Source: Shinella daejeonensis (lineage in GTDB: Bacteria; Pseudomonadota; Alphaproteobacteria; Rhizobiales; Rhizobiaceae). Taken from it: 64,000 nt of DNA. A program made the position numbers and the translations under genes. The stretch covers positions 124,001 through 188,000 of the forward strand of contig NZ_JAHWXY010000002.1 of the NCBI RefSeq assembly GCF_024281235.1, read 5' to 3'. The notes under the pieces were generated by a model that did not search any database, was not told where the DNA came from, and saw only the letters and a program-made list of their open reading frames with translations. Shown piece by piece: positions 45,101-54,242 of the stretch (the first letter of the stretch is position 1; every line of letters starts with the position of its first letter).

Positions 45101-45573
45101 TCGAAAATCTCCACCAACAGCTTTTCGTAACGATTCTTGATCAGGTCCACCCACCCGTCTTCATCCACGAGGTCGAAGACGTGGATGAGCACCGTCCCGC
45201 CACCGGAATTATATTCCATCCAGGCCGTCCCCGGCGTGCTCGTGATGATGACCGCCAGCACGGCAAGACCGGTCGGATCGCGCAGTTCCAGCGGGATCGC
45301 CACGAAGCCGGAATGGCGCTTTTCGCGATGTCCGCCAAGCAGGATCCAGACGACGGCGGCATTCGACCGCACGATATCGTAGAGCACGATCCAGACGAGC
45401 TTCGGCAACAGATACCAGCCCCGCAGACGAGGCTTGGACGGCCGCATGGAAGCCATCGCCCAGGAGGCGACGACCGAAACGATGCCGCCGACGATAAGCT
45501 GACCGAAGGTGAAGCCGTTGAGGGCAAGCCACATGATCAGGAGCGAGAGACTGAGAAGCGGATAGGGAAGCAT
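45097..45573 (-). CDS. phaE: K+/H+ antiporter subunit E
   Basis: 158 residues. Two N-terminal helices (LLSLSLLIMWLALNGF) are followed by RGWYLLPKLVWIVLYDIVRSN and TPGTAWMEYNSGGGTVLIHVFDL, which are characteristic of PhaE/MnhE. It starts just after the phaD stop. Confidence 0.93.
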   Translation of the reverse strand: MLPYPLLSLSLLIMWLALNGFTFGQLIVGGIVSVVASWAMASMRPSKPRLRGWYLLPKLVWIVLYDIVRSNAAVVWILLGGHREKRHSGFVAIPLELRDPTGLAVLAVIITSTPGTAWMEYNSGGGTVLIHVFDLVDEDGWVDLIKNRYEKLLVEIFE

Positions 45574-45574
45574 G

Positions 45575-47224
45575 TCAGATCCCCTCTTCCGTCACCGTCG
45601 CACCGACCGGCGTTTGCGCCGGTTGACCGGCGCGGCGCGCATCCATCACCGCATCGATATAGAGCGTGGGCCGGGCCAGCCGCTCGACCGTCGCCTCCAT
45701 ATAGCGCATGACCGGACCGGCCTGCACCGTTAGGACGAGCGTTACCGCGACGAGCAGCAGCACCGGTGCCATTTCCACCACCAGCACGCGAGGCACCGTT
45801 CCCTCCATCGACGCCCAGAAGGTACGGATGCCGGCACGGGTCATGGAGATGAGCGCGGCCAGGCCGGACAGGATCAACAACGCGACGATAAGCCAGACGG
45901 ACAGGGAGATGCCGACGGCATTCGAAGCATTCACGCCGATCATGCCGGTCAACATGGCGAATTTCGCGATGAACCCGGAAAGCGGCGGCAGTCCGGAAAG
46001 CAGGATACCGATCGCGGCGAAGCAGGTGCCGAGCATGGCGATGGTCGCGGGCATGGTGACGCCGATCTCGGTTTCTTCTTCCTCTTCATCGGCGTCGCCA
46101 TAGGCTTCCATCGTCACCGCAAGAACGGTCGCGCCGGCATCCTGTCCGCGCTCGACCAGTTCGATCAGCATGAAGAAGGCGCCGAGCGTCAGCGTGGAAC
46201 TGACCAGATAGAAAAGCGCGCCCGCCGTCACCACCCCGTTGCCGAGACCCAGCACCGCAAGCAGCGTCCCGGAGGAGACCAGAACGGAATAGCTGGCAAG
46301 CCGCCCGAGGGCCTGCGAGGCGAGAACCCCGATGGTGCCGAACAGAATGGTCGCCATGCCGCCGTAAAGCAGCACGTTGAGGCCGAACCCGGCGGACGAG
46401 CCTTCCCCGAACACCAGCAGCGAAAGGCGCAGGATGACATAGATGCCGACTTTGCTCATGATCGCGAAGATGCCGGCGACAGGAGCGGAGGCGGCGCTAT
46501 AGGCGGCCGGAAGCCAGAAGTTCAGCGGCCACATGCCCGCCTTGACCAGGAAGGCCACGCCGAGCACGCCCGCGCCTGCTTCCAGCAGCATCCGCCGGTC
46601 CGGATCGAGGTCGGCGATACGCAACGCGAGGTCGGCCATGTTGAGCGTGCCGACGGAGCCGTAGATCGTGCTGACGCCGATCAGGAAGCAAAGCGCGCCG
46701 ACCAGATTGACGACGATGTAATGCATGCCGGCCTTGACGCGCATCGATCCCGAACCATGCATCAGCAAACCGTAGGAGGCGGCCAGCATGACTTCGAAGA
46801 AAACGAAGAGATTGAAGAGGTCTCCCGTCAGGAAGGCGCCGTTCAGCCCCATCAGCAGGAGTTGGAACAGGGAATGGAAATGCGCGCCCGCGGCATGCCA
46901 GCGGGCAAGCGAAAAGACCAGCGCGGGAATGGCGAGAACCGATGTCAGGACCAGCATCAGCGCCGAGAGCTGGTCGGCGACCAGCACAATTCCGAAGGGC
47001 GCCGCCCAGTTGCCAAGCAGGTAGACACCGTCGAACCCACCCTGCGGACCCTTTATCGCCAGCCGGAACAGGGCGATCGCGACCCCCACCAGCAGGACGC
47101 AGGAAACGACGCTGATCATCGCCTTCAGCACGCGCCGGCGCTCGTCGAAGAACAGGAGGAGCGCGCCTGCGACAAGCGGGACGAGGATCGGCGCGATGAT
47201 GATATGTCGATACCAGTCGTTCAT
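45575..47224 (-). CDS. phaD: K+/H+ antiporter subunit D (ND5/ND4-like)
   Basis: 549 residues from the ATG at 47224, which overlaps the phaC stop as ATGA. About fourteen helices of the proton-pumping NADH-quinone oxidoreductase M/N type are present. The sequence includes LLMGLNGAFLTGDLFNLFVFFE, with the conserved Glu in the fifth helix, and AGMWPLNFWLPAAYSAASAP, with the conserved Lys near its front. A cytoplasmic acidic insert (YGDADEEEEETEIG) is unusual. The longer open frame upstream is not used. Confidence 0.94.
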   Translation of the reverse strand: MNDWYRHIIIAPILVPLVAGALLLFFDERRRVLKAMISVVSCVLLVGVAIALFRLAIKGPQGGFDGVYLLGNWAAPFGIVLVADQLSALMLVLTSVLAIPALVFSLARWHAAGAHFHSLFQLLLMGLNGAFLTGDLFNLFVFFEVMLAASYGLLMHGSGSMRVKAGMHYIVVNLVGALCFLIGVSTIYGSVGTLNMADLALRIADLDPDRRMLLEAGAGVLGVAFLVKAGMWPLNFWLPAAYSAASAPVAGIFAIMSKVGIYVILRLSLLVFGEGSSAGFGLNVLLYGGMATILFGTIGVLASQALGRLASYSVLVSSGTLLAVLGLGNGVVTAGALFYLVSSTLTLGAFFMLIELVERGQDAGATVLAVTMEAYGDADEEEEETEIGVTMPATIAMLGTCFAAIGILLSGLPPLSGFIAKFAMLTGMIGVNASNAVGISLSVWLIVALLILSGLAALISMTRAGIRTFWASMEGTVPRVLVVEMAPVLLLVAVTLVLTVQAGPVMRYMEATVERLARPTLYIDAVMDARRAGQPAQTPVGATVTEEGI

Positions 47225-47559
47225 TTCGGCTGCTCCCGGCCGTCGACATGGTCGGTCCCGGTCAGGCCGCGCGCGGCGAGAAGAACGACGAGGAAGAGCG
47301 CCGTGGTGGCGAAGCCGATGACGATGGCGGTGAGGACCAGCGCCTGAGGCACCGGATCGGCGAGATCGGCGGTCTTCACACCGTTTTCGAGCAGCGGCGC
47401 GGCATTCGATTTCACACCGCCGACGCTGAAGATGAAAAGATTGACGGCATAGGACAAGAGCGAAAGCCCGATGATCACCTGATAGGTGCGCGGACGCAGC
47501 AGCAACCAGACACCGGAGCTTGTCATGATGCCAATGGCAAGGGCGAGTACAAGCTCCAT
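47221..47559 (-). CDS. phaC: K+/H+ antiporter subunit C
   Basis: 112 residues with three helices, similar to NuoK. GVWLLLRPRTYQVIIGLSLLSYAVNLF and PVPQALVLTAIVIGFATTAL are diagnostic for PhaC/MnhC. Both ends overlap neighbouring genes. The symbol refers to the pH-adaptation operon, not polyhydroxyalkanoate synthase. Confidence 0.93.
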   Translation of the reverse strand: MELVLALAIGIMTSSGVWLLLRPRTYQVIIGLSLLSYAVNLFIFSVGGVKSNAAPLLENGVKTADLADPVPQALVLTAIVIGFATTALFLVVLLAARGLTGTDHVDGREQPK

Positions 47560-50474
47560 CAGAGTTCCTCCGCCTTCGGCGTTTCGATGGCCCGCACCCG
47601 ATGCGTACGGACGGACTGGTGCGCAAGCGCAATGAGGATCAGCACCGTGGAGCCGACCACCAGCGAGAAAACACCGAGATCGAAGAGAAGGGCGCTCGCA
47701 AGCGGCGCCTTGCCCACCAGCGGGATATCGATATAGCGCGAATGGGATGTCAGGAACGGATAGTCGAGCACCCAGGCGCCGACGCCGGTCGCCACGGCCG
47801 TCAACAGACCGACGCCCATCCAGCGCAGCGGCAGGACGCGCAGCCTGTCCTCCGCCCAGCGGACGCCGCCGGCAAGATACTGAAGCAGGAAGGCGATCGC
47901 CATCGTGATGCCCGCCGCAAACCCGCCGCCCGGCAGATCATGTCCGCGCAGGAAGATATAGACGGCGAGCGTGATCACCACCGGGAACATCCACTGCATG
48001 ATGACCGAAGGCACGAGCAGGTAATCGCGCACCGTCTCGCCGTCCGAACGCTCCGGACGCTCCAGGTCGAATGCATTCTGGATACGCTGCTGTTCGGGTT
48101 TCTCGATGCTGTCGGGCGCCGGCCGGAAGCGTCGCAGGAGCGCGAAGACCGTCAGCGCGACGATGCCGAGGACGACGATTTCGCCCATCGTGTCGAAGCC
48201 GCGGAAATCGACGAGGATAACGTTGACCACGTTGCGTCCGCCGCCCTGGGAATAGGCATTCTCCAGGAAATAGCTGGCGATGGCGTCGGGCACCGGCTGT
48301 TTCATGATCGCATAGGAAAACACGAACATGCCAGCGCCGCAGGCGATGGCCAGCAGGAAGTCGCGCAACCGCCTGGCCCGCGAGATAAAGGCCACGCTGT
48401 TGTCGATCTTCTCGAAACGCTTCGGCAGCCAGCGCAGTCCCAGTAGGATGAGAACCGTGGTGACGATCTCGACAAGAAGCTGGGTGATCGCAAGGTCCGG
48501 CGCCGACAGCCACACGAAGGTGATGCAGGTCGTGATACCGGTGCCGCTGAGCAGGACCAGTGCGGCAAGCCGGTGGTATTTCGCCTGATAGGCCGCGCCG
48601 ATGGCGCAGATCGCACCGACGAGCCAGACCGCCGCGAAAGCCGGATCGACCGTGCTGAGGATCATCGGTTGAGACGAGAAGCCGGCGATCGCCAGCGGGA
48701 CGACTCCGGCCAATAGGCCTGCCGCCACCACCAGCCGCAATTGCGGCTGAAGGCTGCGGGTGCCGAGACGGCTTTCGAGAAAGCGCGCCCACTTCCATGA
48801 AACGGTGACCAGCACGCGCTCGAAGATGCGCTGCCCCGCAAGATGGCGGAAGAGCGGCGGCCCGTCGTCGCATTTCGCAAGATAATCCTTGAGAAGGATA
48901 TAGAGGGCGACACCGCCTCCAAGCGCGATAGCGCTCATGATCAGCGGCGTATTGATGCCGTGCCAGACGGCAAGGCTGTATTCCGGCGTTTGCGAACCGA
49001 GCACGGAGACCACTGCGGTGTGCAGGAACGGCCCTATCGAGAGGCCCGGAATGATGCCGACGACGAGACAGGCGACCACCAGGAACTCCATGGGAAAGCG
49101 CATCCAGTGCGGCGGCTCGTGCGGTTTGGGATTGGGCAGCTCGGTCGGTGGCGGCCCGAAGAAGACGACATGGATGAAGCGCAGCGAATAAGCCACGCTG
49201 AAGGCTCCGGCAAGCGTCGCCAGATAGGGCATCAATCGGTCGAGCAATGAATCGGCATGGGTTTCCACGGTCTCGGCGAAGAACATTTCCTTCGAGATGA
49301 ACCCGTTCAGCAGCGGTACGCCGGCCATGGCGGCACTCGCCACCATGGCCAGGATTCCCGTGACCGGAAGATATCGGAACAAGCCGCTGAGCTTGCGCAT
49401 GTCGCGCGTGCCCGTTTCGTGGTCGATGATCCCCGCGGCCATGAAAAGCGACGCCTTGAAGGTCGCGTGGTTCATCATGTGGAAGATCGCGGCGACCGCG
49501 GCGACGGGGCTTCCGAGGCTGAGAAGCGTCATGATCAGGCCGAGATGGCTGATCGTCGAATAGGCGAGAAGGCCTTTCAGATCCTGCTGGAACATGGCGA
49601 AATAGGCGCCGAGCAGCAGCGTGCTGATACCGGCAAGCCCAAGCAGCATGAACCACTCGTAGGTGCCCGAAAGAGCGGGCCAGAGGCGGACGAGCAGGAA
49701 GACGCCGGCCTTCACCATGGTCGCCGAATGCAGATAGGCCGATACCGGGGTTGGCGCGGCCATGGCGTTGGGCAGCCAGAAATGGAAGGGCACCTGGGCG
49801 CTCTTCGTCAACGCGCCCATGAGGATGAGGCAAAGCGTCGTCAGGTAAAGAGGATGGGCGCGGATCTTGTCTCCGGCGGCCAGCACCGCGTCGAGATCGT
49901 AGCTGCCGACGATATGCCCCAGGATCAGCAGGCCCACGAGCAGGCAGAAACCGCCTATGCAGGTCACGGTCAGGGCCATGCGCGCGCCGTCGCGCGCCGC
50001 GGCGTTATGATGCCAGTAACTGATCAGCAGGAACGAGGAGATGCTCGTCAATTCCCAGAAGATCGACAGCAGGATGATATTGCCGGACAGGACGATGCCG
50101 AGCATCGACCCCATGAAGGCCAGAAGGAAGGAAAAGAACCGGGGAACCGGGTCTTCCTCCGACATGTAGTAGCGCGCGTAGAGAACGACGAGGAAGCCGA
50201 TGCCGGTGATCAGCATGGAAAATAGCCAGGCGAGGCCGTCCATGCGCAATGTGAAATTCAGGCCGAGCTGCGGCAGCCATTCGAGTTCGAGCCGCACCGG
50301 CCCGCGCGTGACGGCCGGATAGAGCCAGGCGGTCATCAGCAGGCCCGCCAGCGCCACGGCCCCTGCCAGACGCGCCGCCAGCACCCGCGAATCGGTCTTC
50401 AAAAGGGCGATCGCGACGAGGCTTCCCAGGAAGGGAAGACACACCAGCAGCACGAGAATCATTTCACCTGTCAT
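47559..50474 (-). CDS. phaAB: K+/H+ antiporter subunit A/B fusion
   Basis: 971 residues. Residues 1-770 form the ND5-like A subunit (FWELTSISSFLLISYWHH, VPFHFWLPNAMAAPTPVSAYLHSATMVKAG), followed by the extra C-terminal helices that correspond to subunit B (LPGGGFAAGITMAIAFLLQYLAGG). The A-B fusion is the form described for rhizobial Pha systems. It is the first gene of phaAB-C-D-E-F-G and forms the main ion path. The system supports growth at high pH or K+ by exchanging K+ or Na+ for protons. Confidence 0.95.
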   Translation of the reverse strand: MTGEMILVLLVCLPFLGSLVAIALLKTDSRVLAARLAGAVALAGLLMTAWLYPAVTRGPVRLELEWLPQLGLNFTLRMDGLAWLFSMLITGIGFLVVLYARYYMSEEDPVPRFFSFLLAFMGSMLGIVLSGNIILLSIFWELTSISSFLLISYWHHNAAARDGARMALTVTCIGGFCLLVGLLILGHIVGSYDLDAVLAAGDKIRAHPLYLTTLCLILMGALTKSAQVPFHFWLPNAMAAPTPVSAYLHSATMVKAGVFLLVRLWPALSGTYEWFMLLGLAGISTLLLGAYFAMFQQDLKGLLAYSTISHLGLIMTLLSLGSPVAAVAAIFHMMNHATFKASLFMAAGIIDHETGTRDMRKLSGLFRYLPVTGILAMVASAAMAGVPLLNGFISKEMFFAETVETHADSLLDRLMPYLATLAGAFSVAYSLRFIHVVFFGPPPTELPNPKPHEPPHWMRFPMEFLVVACLVVGIIPGLSIGPFLHTAVVSVLGSQTPEYSLAVWHGINTPLIMSAIALGGGVALYILLKDYLAKCDDGPPLFRHLAGQRIFERVLVTVSWKWARFLESRLGTRSLQPQLRLVVAAGLLAGVVPLAIAGFSSQPMILSTVDPAFAAVWLVGAICAIGAAYQAKYHRLAALVLLSGTGITTCITFVWLSAPDLAITQLLVEIVTTVLILLGLRWLPKRFEKIDNSVAFISRARRLRDFLLAIACGAGMFVFSYAIMKQPVPDAIASYFLENAYSQGGGRNVVNVILVDFRGFDTMGEIVVLGIVALTVFALLRRFRPAPDSIEKPEQQRIQNAFDLERPERSDGETVRDYLLVPSVIMQWMFPVVITLAVYIFLRGHDLPGGGFAAGITMAIAFLLQYLAGGVRWAEDRLRVLPLRWMGVGLLTAVATGVGAWVLDYPFLTSHSRYIDIPLVGKAPLASALLFDLGVFSLVVGSTVLILIALAHQSVRTHRVRAIETPKAEEL

Positions 50475-50536
50475 TATGTGATGGCCGTTTTCGAACGTCG
50501 GAATTCCGGTACGCCGGACGCGCCGGCGAATGCGTT

Positions 50537-50564
50537 ACGGTTCCGTTCGATAAAGCGGAACCGT
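50537..50564. repeat. Intergenic palindrome with CGGAACCG arms
   Basis: ACGGTTCCG (50537-50545) and CGGAACCGT (50556-50564) form a 9-bp perfect inverted repeat with a 10-base loop. The CGGAACCG arm also occurs in the larger palindrome near 60395-60445. Such elements recur in rhizobial intergenic regions. Here it lies just after the small gene at 50565-50951 and may also end its transcript. Confidence 0.5.
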
Positions 50565-50951
50565 TCAGACGACGACAGACAGCGGCGGCGCGCGGGCGGC
50601 GCGCGCGCTGTTTTTCCGGATGCGCCAGTCCGCCCCCGCCATGGACCAGGGCGAGACCGCCGCCGCCTCCGGCCGCAAATGCGTCACCGGCAGAACGGCC
50701 GGCATGTCGGGATCGCCGCATCCGGCGCCCGCAGGCTGGCCGGATGCGGCCTGCCCGCGGTGGTCCGCCTTGCAAGCGGAAAACCCGTTTCCCGAAGCCT
50801 TGGATGCGGAAAAATTGCGCGCGGTCGTCGAAATGGCCGTGGTGTTGAGCCGGGGCGTGCCGACCATGGCGAGGAGGATACAGGCAATCGCCGCACAGAC
50901 GAGGCGGAACCGAAGCCGGACCGGCCGATTCTGTAACCCGGGTGCGATCAA
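50565..50951 (-). CDS. Small secreted or membrane-anchored hypothetical protein
   Basis: 128 residues if a TTG at 50951 is used, which has an AAAGG site 8 bases upstream. One hydrophobic helix (LVCAAIACILLAMVG) near residue 20 would act as a signal or anchor. The rest carries two Cys-containing segments (SACKADHRGQA and GAGCGDPDM) and ends SARAARAPPLSVVV. The layout recalls short DUF2946-like secreted proteins, but I cannot confirm the family. Opposing open frames cover the same bases, so this is a tentative call. Confidence 0.4.
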   Translation of the reverse strand: MIAPGLQNRPVRLRFRLVCAAIACILLAMVGTPRLNTTAISTTARNFSASKASGNGFSACKADHRGQAASGQPAGAGCGDPDMPAVLPVTHLRPEAAAVSPWSMAGADWRIRKNSARAARAPPLSVVV

Positions 50952-51233
50952 ATGCCCGACCTTTCTCGATAGGATGACCAGCGTTGAATATTCTGTCGAG
51001 AAGACAATATGTTGGCTGGATCGACGCTGTCCACCCGCACGCCTGAAGTTTTTGGGAATATTGTTCTCTTTTTGGTGCTGCGGGCAGGGATCGGTCTTTT
51101 CCGGCCGCCGTTTCGCCCGAGCCGGCAATGGCACTTGCCTTTTACCGTCCCCACCCTAGGTTGGTGGCACGCCGCAATCCGATCACGGTCCGGCGTACGA
51201 CGAATCGCGAATCACAGATCAGGGAGTACGCGC

Positions 51234-51674
51234 ATGGGAATTTTCAGCTCCATCAAGGAAAAGCTGTTCGGCAAGGCTGAAGAAGCAGCGCCCGCCGAAA
51301 CGGCATCGGCCAAACCCATAACCGCCGAAGCCGTCAAACCCGTTGGGGCCGATGTTTCCGGCGCGACCACCGGAGCGGCCACGAGCGCGGGAACGACAGC
51401 CGCCGCAGCCGCCGGGCCGGTGGACGTCGCCGCCATTCTCGACGCGGCCGTCAAGGCGAACGGGCAGAAGCTCGACTGGCGTCATTCCATCGTCGACATG
51501 ATGAAGGCGCTCGATCTCGACTCCAGCCTTGCCGCCCGCAAGGAACTGGCCGACGAACTGAACTACAGCGGCGACAAGAGCGATTCCGCCACGATGAATA
51601 TCTGGCTGCACAAGGCGCTGATGAAGGCGCTTGCCGAAAACGGCGGCAAGGTGCCGGCCGAACTGCTGGACTGA
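51234..51674 (+). CDS. DUF3597-family protein
   Basis: 146 residues with an AGGGAG ribosome site. The N-terminal MGIFSSIKEKLFGKA is followed by a long Ala/Thr/Gly-rich linker (about residues 18-62). A conserved C-terminal domain follows (KLDWRHSIVDMMKALDLDSSLAARKELADEL, then MNIWLHKALMKALAENGGKVP), as in DUF3597/LysM-associated small proteins. The function is unknown. It is a single gene with its own terminator. Confidence 0.85.
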   Translation: MGIFSSIKEKLFGKAEEAAPAETASAKPITAEAVKPVGADVSGATTGAATSAGTTAAAAAGPVDVAAILDAAVKANGQKLDWRHSIVDMMKALDLDSSLAARKELADELNYSGDKSDSATMNIWLHKALMKALAENGGKVPAELLD

Positions 51675-51683
51675 TCCGCGACG

Positions 51684-51718
51684 GCGCCGCCGGAAAGACC
51701 GGCGGCGCTTCGTCTTTT
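51684..51718 (+). terminator. Rho-independent terminator after the DUF3597 gene
   Basis: GCGCCGCCGG (51684-51693) and CCGGCGGCGC (51699-51708) form a 10-bp perfect stem with an AAAGA loop, followed by TTCGTCTTTT. It separates this gene from the convergent cupin-HTH regulator. Confidence 0.85.
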
Positions 51719-51735
51719 CCGACGCTCGTCGTCGT

Positions 51736-52284
51736 TCAGAACGTCGGCGGCGTGCAGGCGCTGATGATCTCGCAAGGGACCGGACCGACGCATCGGAAGC
51801 GATGCGGCCGGCGGCTTTCGAAGTAATAGGCGTCACCCGGGCCGAGGATGCGGCGCTCATCATCGACCGTCACCTCCAGCCGACCCGACAGCACGATGCC
51901 CCCCTCCTCGCCTTCGTGCACCAGAGGCACCTTGCCCGTGTCGGATCCCGGCTGATAGCACTCCTTCAGGATCTGCAGGCTGCGGCCGAAAAGATTGTCG
52001 CCGATCTGCCGATAGGAAATGCCGCCCTTGCCGATTTCCGTCAGTTCCTCGGCCCGATAGAACGCCTTTTTCGGTCGCTCCGGCTCGAAGGCGAAGAATT
52101 CCGCAAGGCCGATGGGAATGCCGTCGAGAATGCGTTTGAGTGCGCCGACGGAGGGGTTGCTGGCGTTCGATTCGATCAGCGAGATCGTCGAATTTGTGAC
52201 GCCTGCCCGCTTGGCGAGTTCGCGTTGCGAAAGACTATGCGCCATGCGCAGTTGCCGGAGCCGGCTGCCGATATCGACGGACAT
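51736..52284 (-). CDS. HTH-XRE and cupin-domain regulator (PuuR-like)
   Basis: 182 residues from the ATG at 52284, with AGGAGG 6 bases before it. The N-terminal XRE helix-turn-helix is LRMAHSLSQRELAKRAGVTNSTISLIE. The C-terminal cupin is GKVPLVHEGEEGGIVLSGRLEVTVDDE and YYFESRRPHRFRCVG. PuuR-type proteins repress putrescine catabolism and are released by the amine. It is divergent from an omega-aminotransferase, its likely target. Confidence 0.9.
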   Translation of the reverse strand: MSVDIGSRLRQLRMAHSLSQRELAKRAGVTNSTISLIESNASNPSVGALKRILDGIPIGLAEFFAFEPERPKKAFYRAEELTEIGKGGISYRQIGDNLFGRSLQILKECYQPGSDTGKVPLVHEGEEGGIVLSGRLEVTVDDERRILGPGDAYYFESRRPHRFRCVGPVPCEIISACTPPTF

Positions 52285-52432
52285 CGTCATCCTCCTGTTG
52301 TGGATGTTCGGAATATCGAAAACTCGACACTTCACATCCTTTTATTTCAATGGCTTGGTGTCAACAAGAAAAGGACTTGTTCGGCAAGCCAAAGCATGGC
52401 GACTATCGATCCAGCCAGAGGAGAATTTCCCC

Positions 52433-53770
52433 ATGAACGTGCACAAGAAACCCAATGCGCCGGTGCTCGACAGCTACTGGATGCCGTTTACCGCCAACCG
52501 CCAGTTCAAGGCCGCGCCGCGCCTGCTCGCCGGCGCCCAGGGCATGTATTACACCAGCACCGACGGACGGCAGGTGCTCGACGGAACCGCGGGCCTGTGG
52601 TGCGTGAACGCCGGCCATGGCCGCCGCCAGATCGCCGCTGCCGTGGAGCGCCAGCTCACGGAACTGGATTATGCTCCGTCCTTCCAGATGGGGCATCCGA
52701 TCGCCTTCGACTTTGCCGAGCGGCTGGCGGAAATCGCCCCCGGCCCCGTAGGGGAGAAACTCGACCGCGTGTTCTTCACCGGCTCCGGCTCCGAATCGGT
52801 CGACACGGCGCTGAAGATCGCGCTCGCCTACCAGCGCGCCATCGGCCAGGGAACCCGCACGCGCCTGATCGGCCGTGAGCGCGGTTATCACGGCGTCGGC
52901 TTCGGCGGCATCTCGGTCGGCGGCATCGTCAACAACCGCCGCGTCTTCCCGCAGCTTGCCGGCAGCGACCACCTGCGCCATACCCATGATCTTGCCAGGA
53001 ACGCCTATGTGAAAGGCCAGCCCGAGCACGGCGCGGAGCTTGCCGACGATCTCGAGCGGCTGGTCGCCCTGCATGGCGCCGAAACCATCGCCGCCTGCAT
53101 CGTCGAGCCGGTCGCCGGCTCCACCGGCGTTCTCATCCCGCCGAAGGGTTATCTGGATCGCTTGCGCGCGATCTGCGACAAGCATGGCATTCTCCTGATC
53201 TTTGACGAGGTCATCACCGGTTTCGGCCGCCTCGGTGACGCTTTCGCCGCCGATTATTTCGGCGTGACCCCGGACATCATCACCACCGCCAAGGGTCTCA
53301 CCAACGGGGCGATCCCGATGGGCGCGGTCTTCACCAGCCGCAAGGTCCACGATGGGCTCATGCAGGGGCCGGACAACGCCATCGAACTGTTCCACGGTTA
53401 TACCTATTCGGGCCATCCGGCCGCTTGCGCCGCTGGCATCGCGACGCTCGACATCTATCGCGACGAGGGCCTGCTGACCCGCGCGAAGGACATCGAGGCT
53501 GACTGGCACGCCGCCATGCATTCGCTGAAGGGGCTGCCGCATGTCATCGACATCCGCACCATCGGCCTGATTGCCGGCATCGAACTTGGCTCGCGTGACG
53601 GCGCGCCCGGCGCCCGCGCCTACGACGTCTTCGTCGATTGCTTCGAAAAGGGCCTGATGATTCGCGTCACCGGCGACATCATCGCCTTCTCGCCGCCGCT
53701 GATCGCCGAAAAGAAGCACATCGAGGACATCGTCTCGATTCTCGGGGATGCGCTGAAACGCGCAGCCTGA
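52433..53770 (+). CDS. Class III omega-aminotransferase (beta-alanine/polyamine:pyruvate type)
   Basis: 445 residues, PLP-dependent. FFTGSGSESVDTALKIA binds the cofactor phosphate, IFDEVITGFGRLG holds the PLP-ring Asp, and ITTAKGLTNGAIPMGAV has the Schiff-base Lys near residue 288. Relatives transfer an amino group from beta-alanine, putrescine, taurine or other omega-amines to pyruvate. Its partner regulator is of the PuuR type, so polyamine or beta-alanine breakdown is the favoured role. Confidence 0.92.
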   Translation: MNVHKKPNAPVLDSYWMPFTANRQFKAAPRLLAGAQGMYYTSTDGRQVLDGTAGLWCVNAGHGRRQIAAAVERQLTELDYAPSFQMGHPIAFDFAERLAEIAPGPVGEKLDRVFFTGSGSESVDTALKIALAYQRAIGQGTRTRLIGRERGYHGVGFGGISVGGIVNNRRVFPQLAGSDHLRHTHDLARNAYVKGQPEHGAELADDLERLVALHGAETIAACIVEPVAGSTGVLIPPKGYLDRLRAICDKHGILLIFDEVITGFGRLGDAFAADYFGVTPDIITTAKGLTNGAIPMGAVFTSRKVHDGLMQGPDNAIELFHGYTYSGHPAACAAGIATLDIYRDEGLLTRAKDIEADWHAAMHSLKGLPHVIDIRTIGLIAGIELGSRDGAPGARAYDVFVDCFEKGLMIRVTGDIIAFSPPLIAEKKHIEDIVSILGDALKRAA

Positions 53771-53840
53771 TCTTCCGGCTGCGCCGAATGGCGAAGGCTG
53801 CTATAACCGGGCCTGTTCCAAACAGGTCCGGTTGTTTTTC

Positions 53841-54242
53841 ATGCCCCCATCTTCTTCCGCCAATGCGCCGCACATCATTTTCCGCATCCAGTTCGAATCG
53901 GAGGGGCGTATCGGACGGGGGAAAATGCAGCTTCTCGGCCTCATCCGCGAAACCGGTTCGATTTCGGCCGCCGGCAGGGCGATGGACATGTCCTATCGCC
54001 GCGCCTGGCTGCTCGTCGACGAGATGAACCGGCTGTTCCGCCTGCCCGTGGTGGAATCGCAGCGTGGCGGCAAGCAGGGCGGAGGCGCCGTCGTAACGGC
54101 CTTCGGCGAGACCCTGCTGGCGCGCTATATGGCGATCGAGGAAAGAATGCACGCCGTCTTCGCCGACGATCTCGACTGGATCGCCGCGCAACGCGCGGAC
54201 GCAGCCGCCGAGGTTCCGCCTACTCCAGCGCCACGGTCTTGA
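53841..54242 (+). CDS. modE: ModE-type molybdate-responsive regulator, DNA-binding domain only
   Basis: 133 residues. The winged-helix part reads [29 protein letters not shown], the ModE signature. The C-terminal Mop/TOBE domains that bind molybdate in E. coli ModE are absent. The 3' end overlaps the convergent modC end by 23 bases. It should repress modABC when molybdate is plentiful, but how it would sense molybdate without the Mop domains is open. A TTG at 53832 is an alternative start. Confidence 0.85.
   Translation: MPPSSSANAPHIIFRIQFESEGRIGRGKMQLLGLIRETGSISAAGRAMDMSYRRAWLLVDEMNRLFRLPVVESQRGGKQGGGAVVTAFGETLLARYMAIEERMHAVFADDLDWIAAQRADAAAEVPPTPAPRS

Noticed and set aside
50620-51159. A 179-codon plus-strand frame opposite the small secreted protein
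   Set aside because: It lacks a hydrophobic signal or ribosome site; the minus-strand reading has both, although only weakly.
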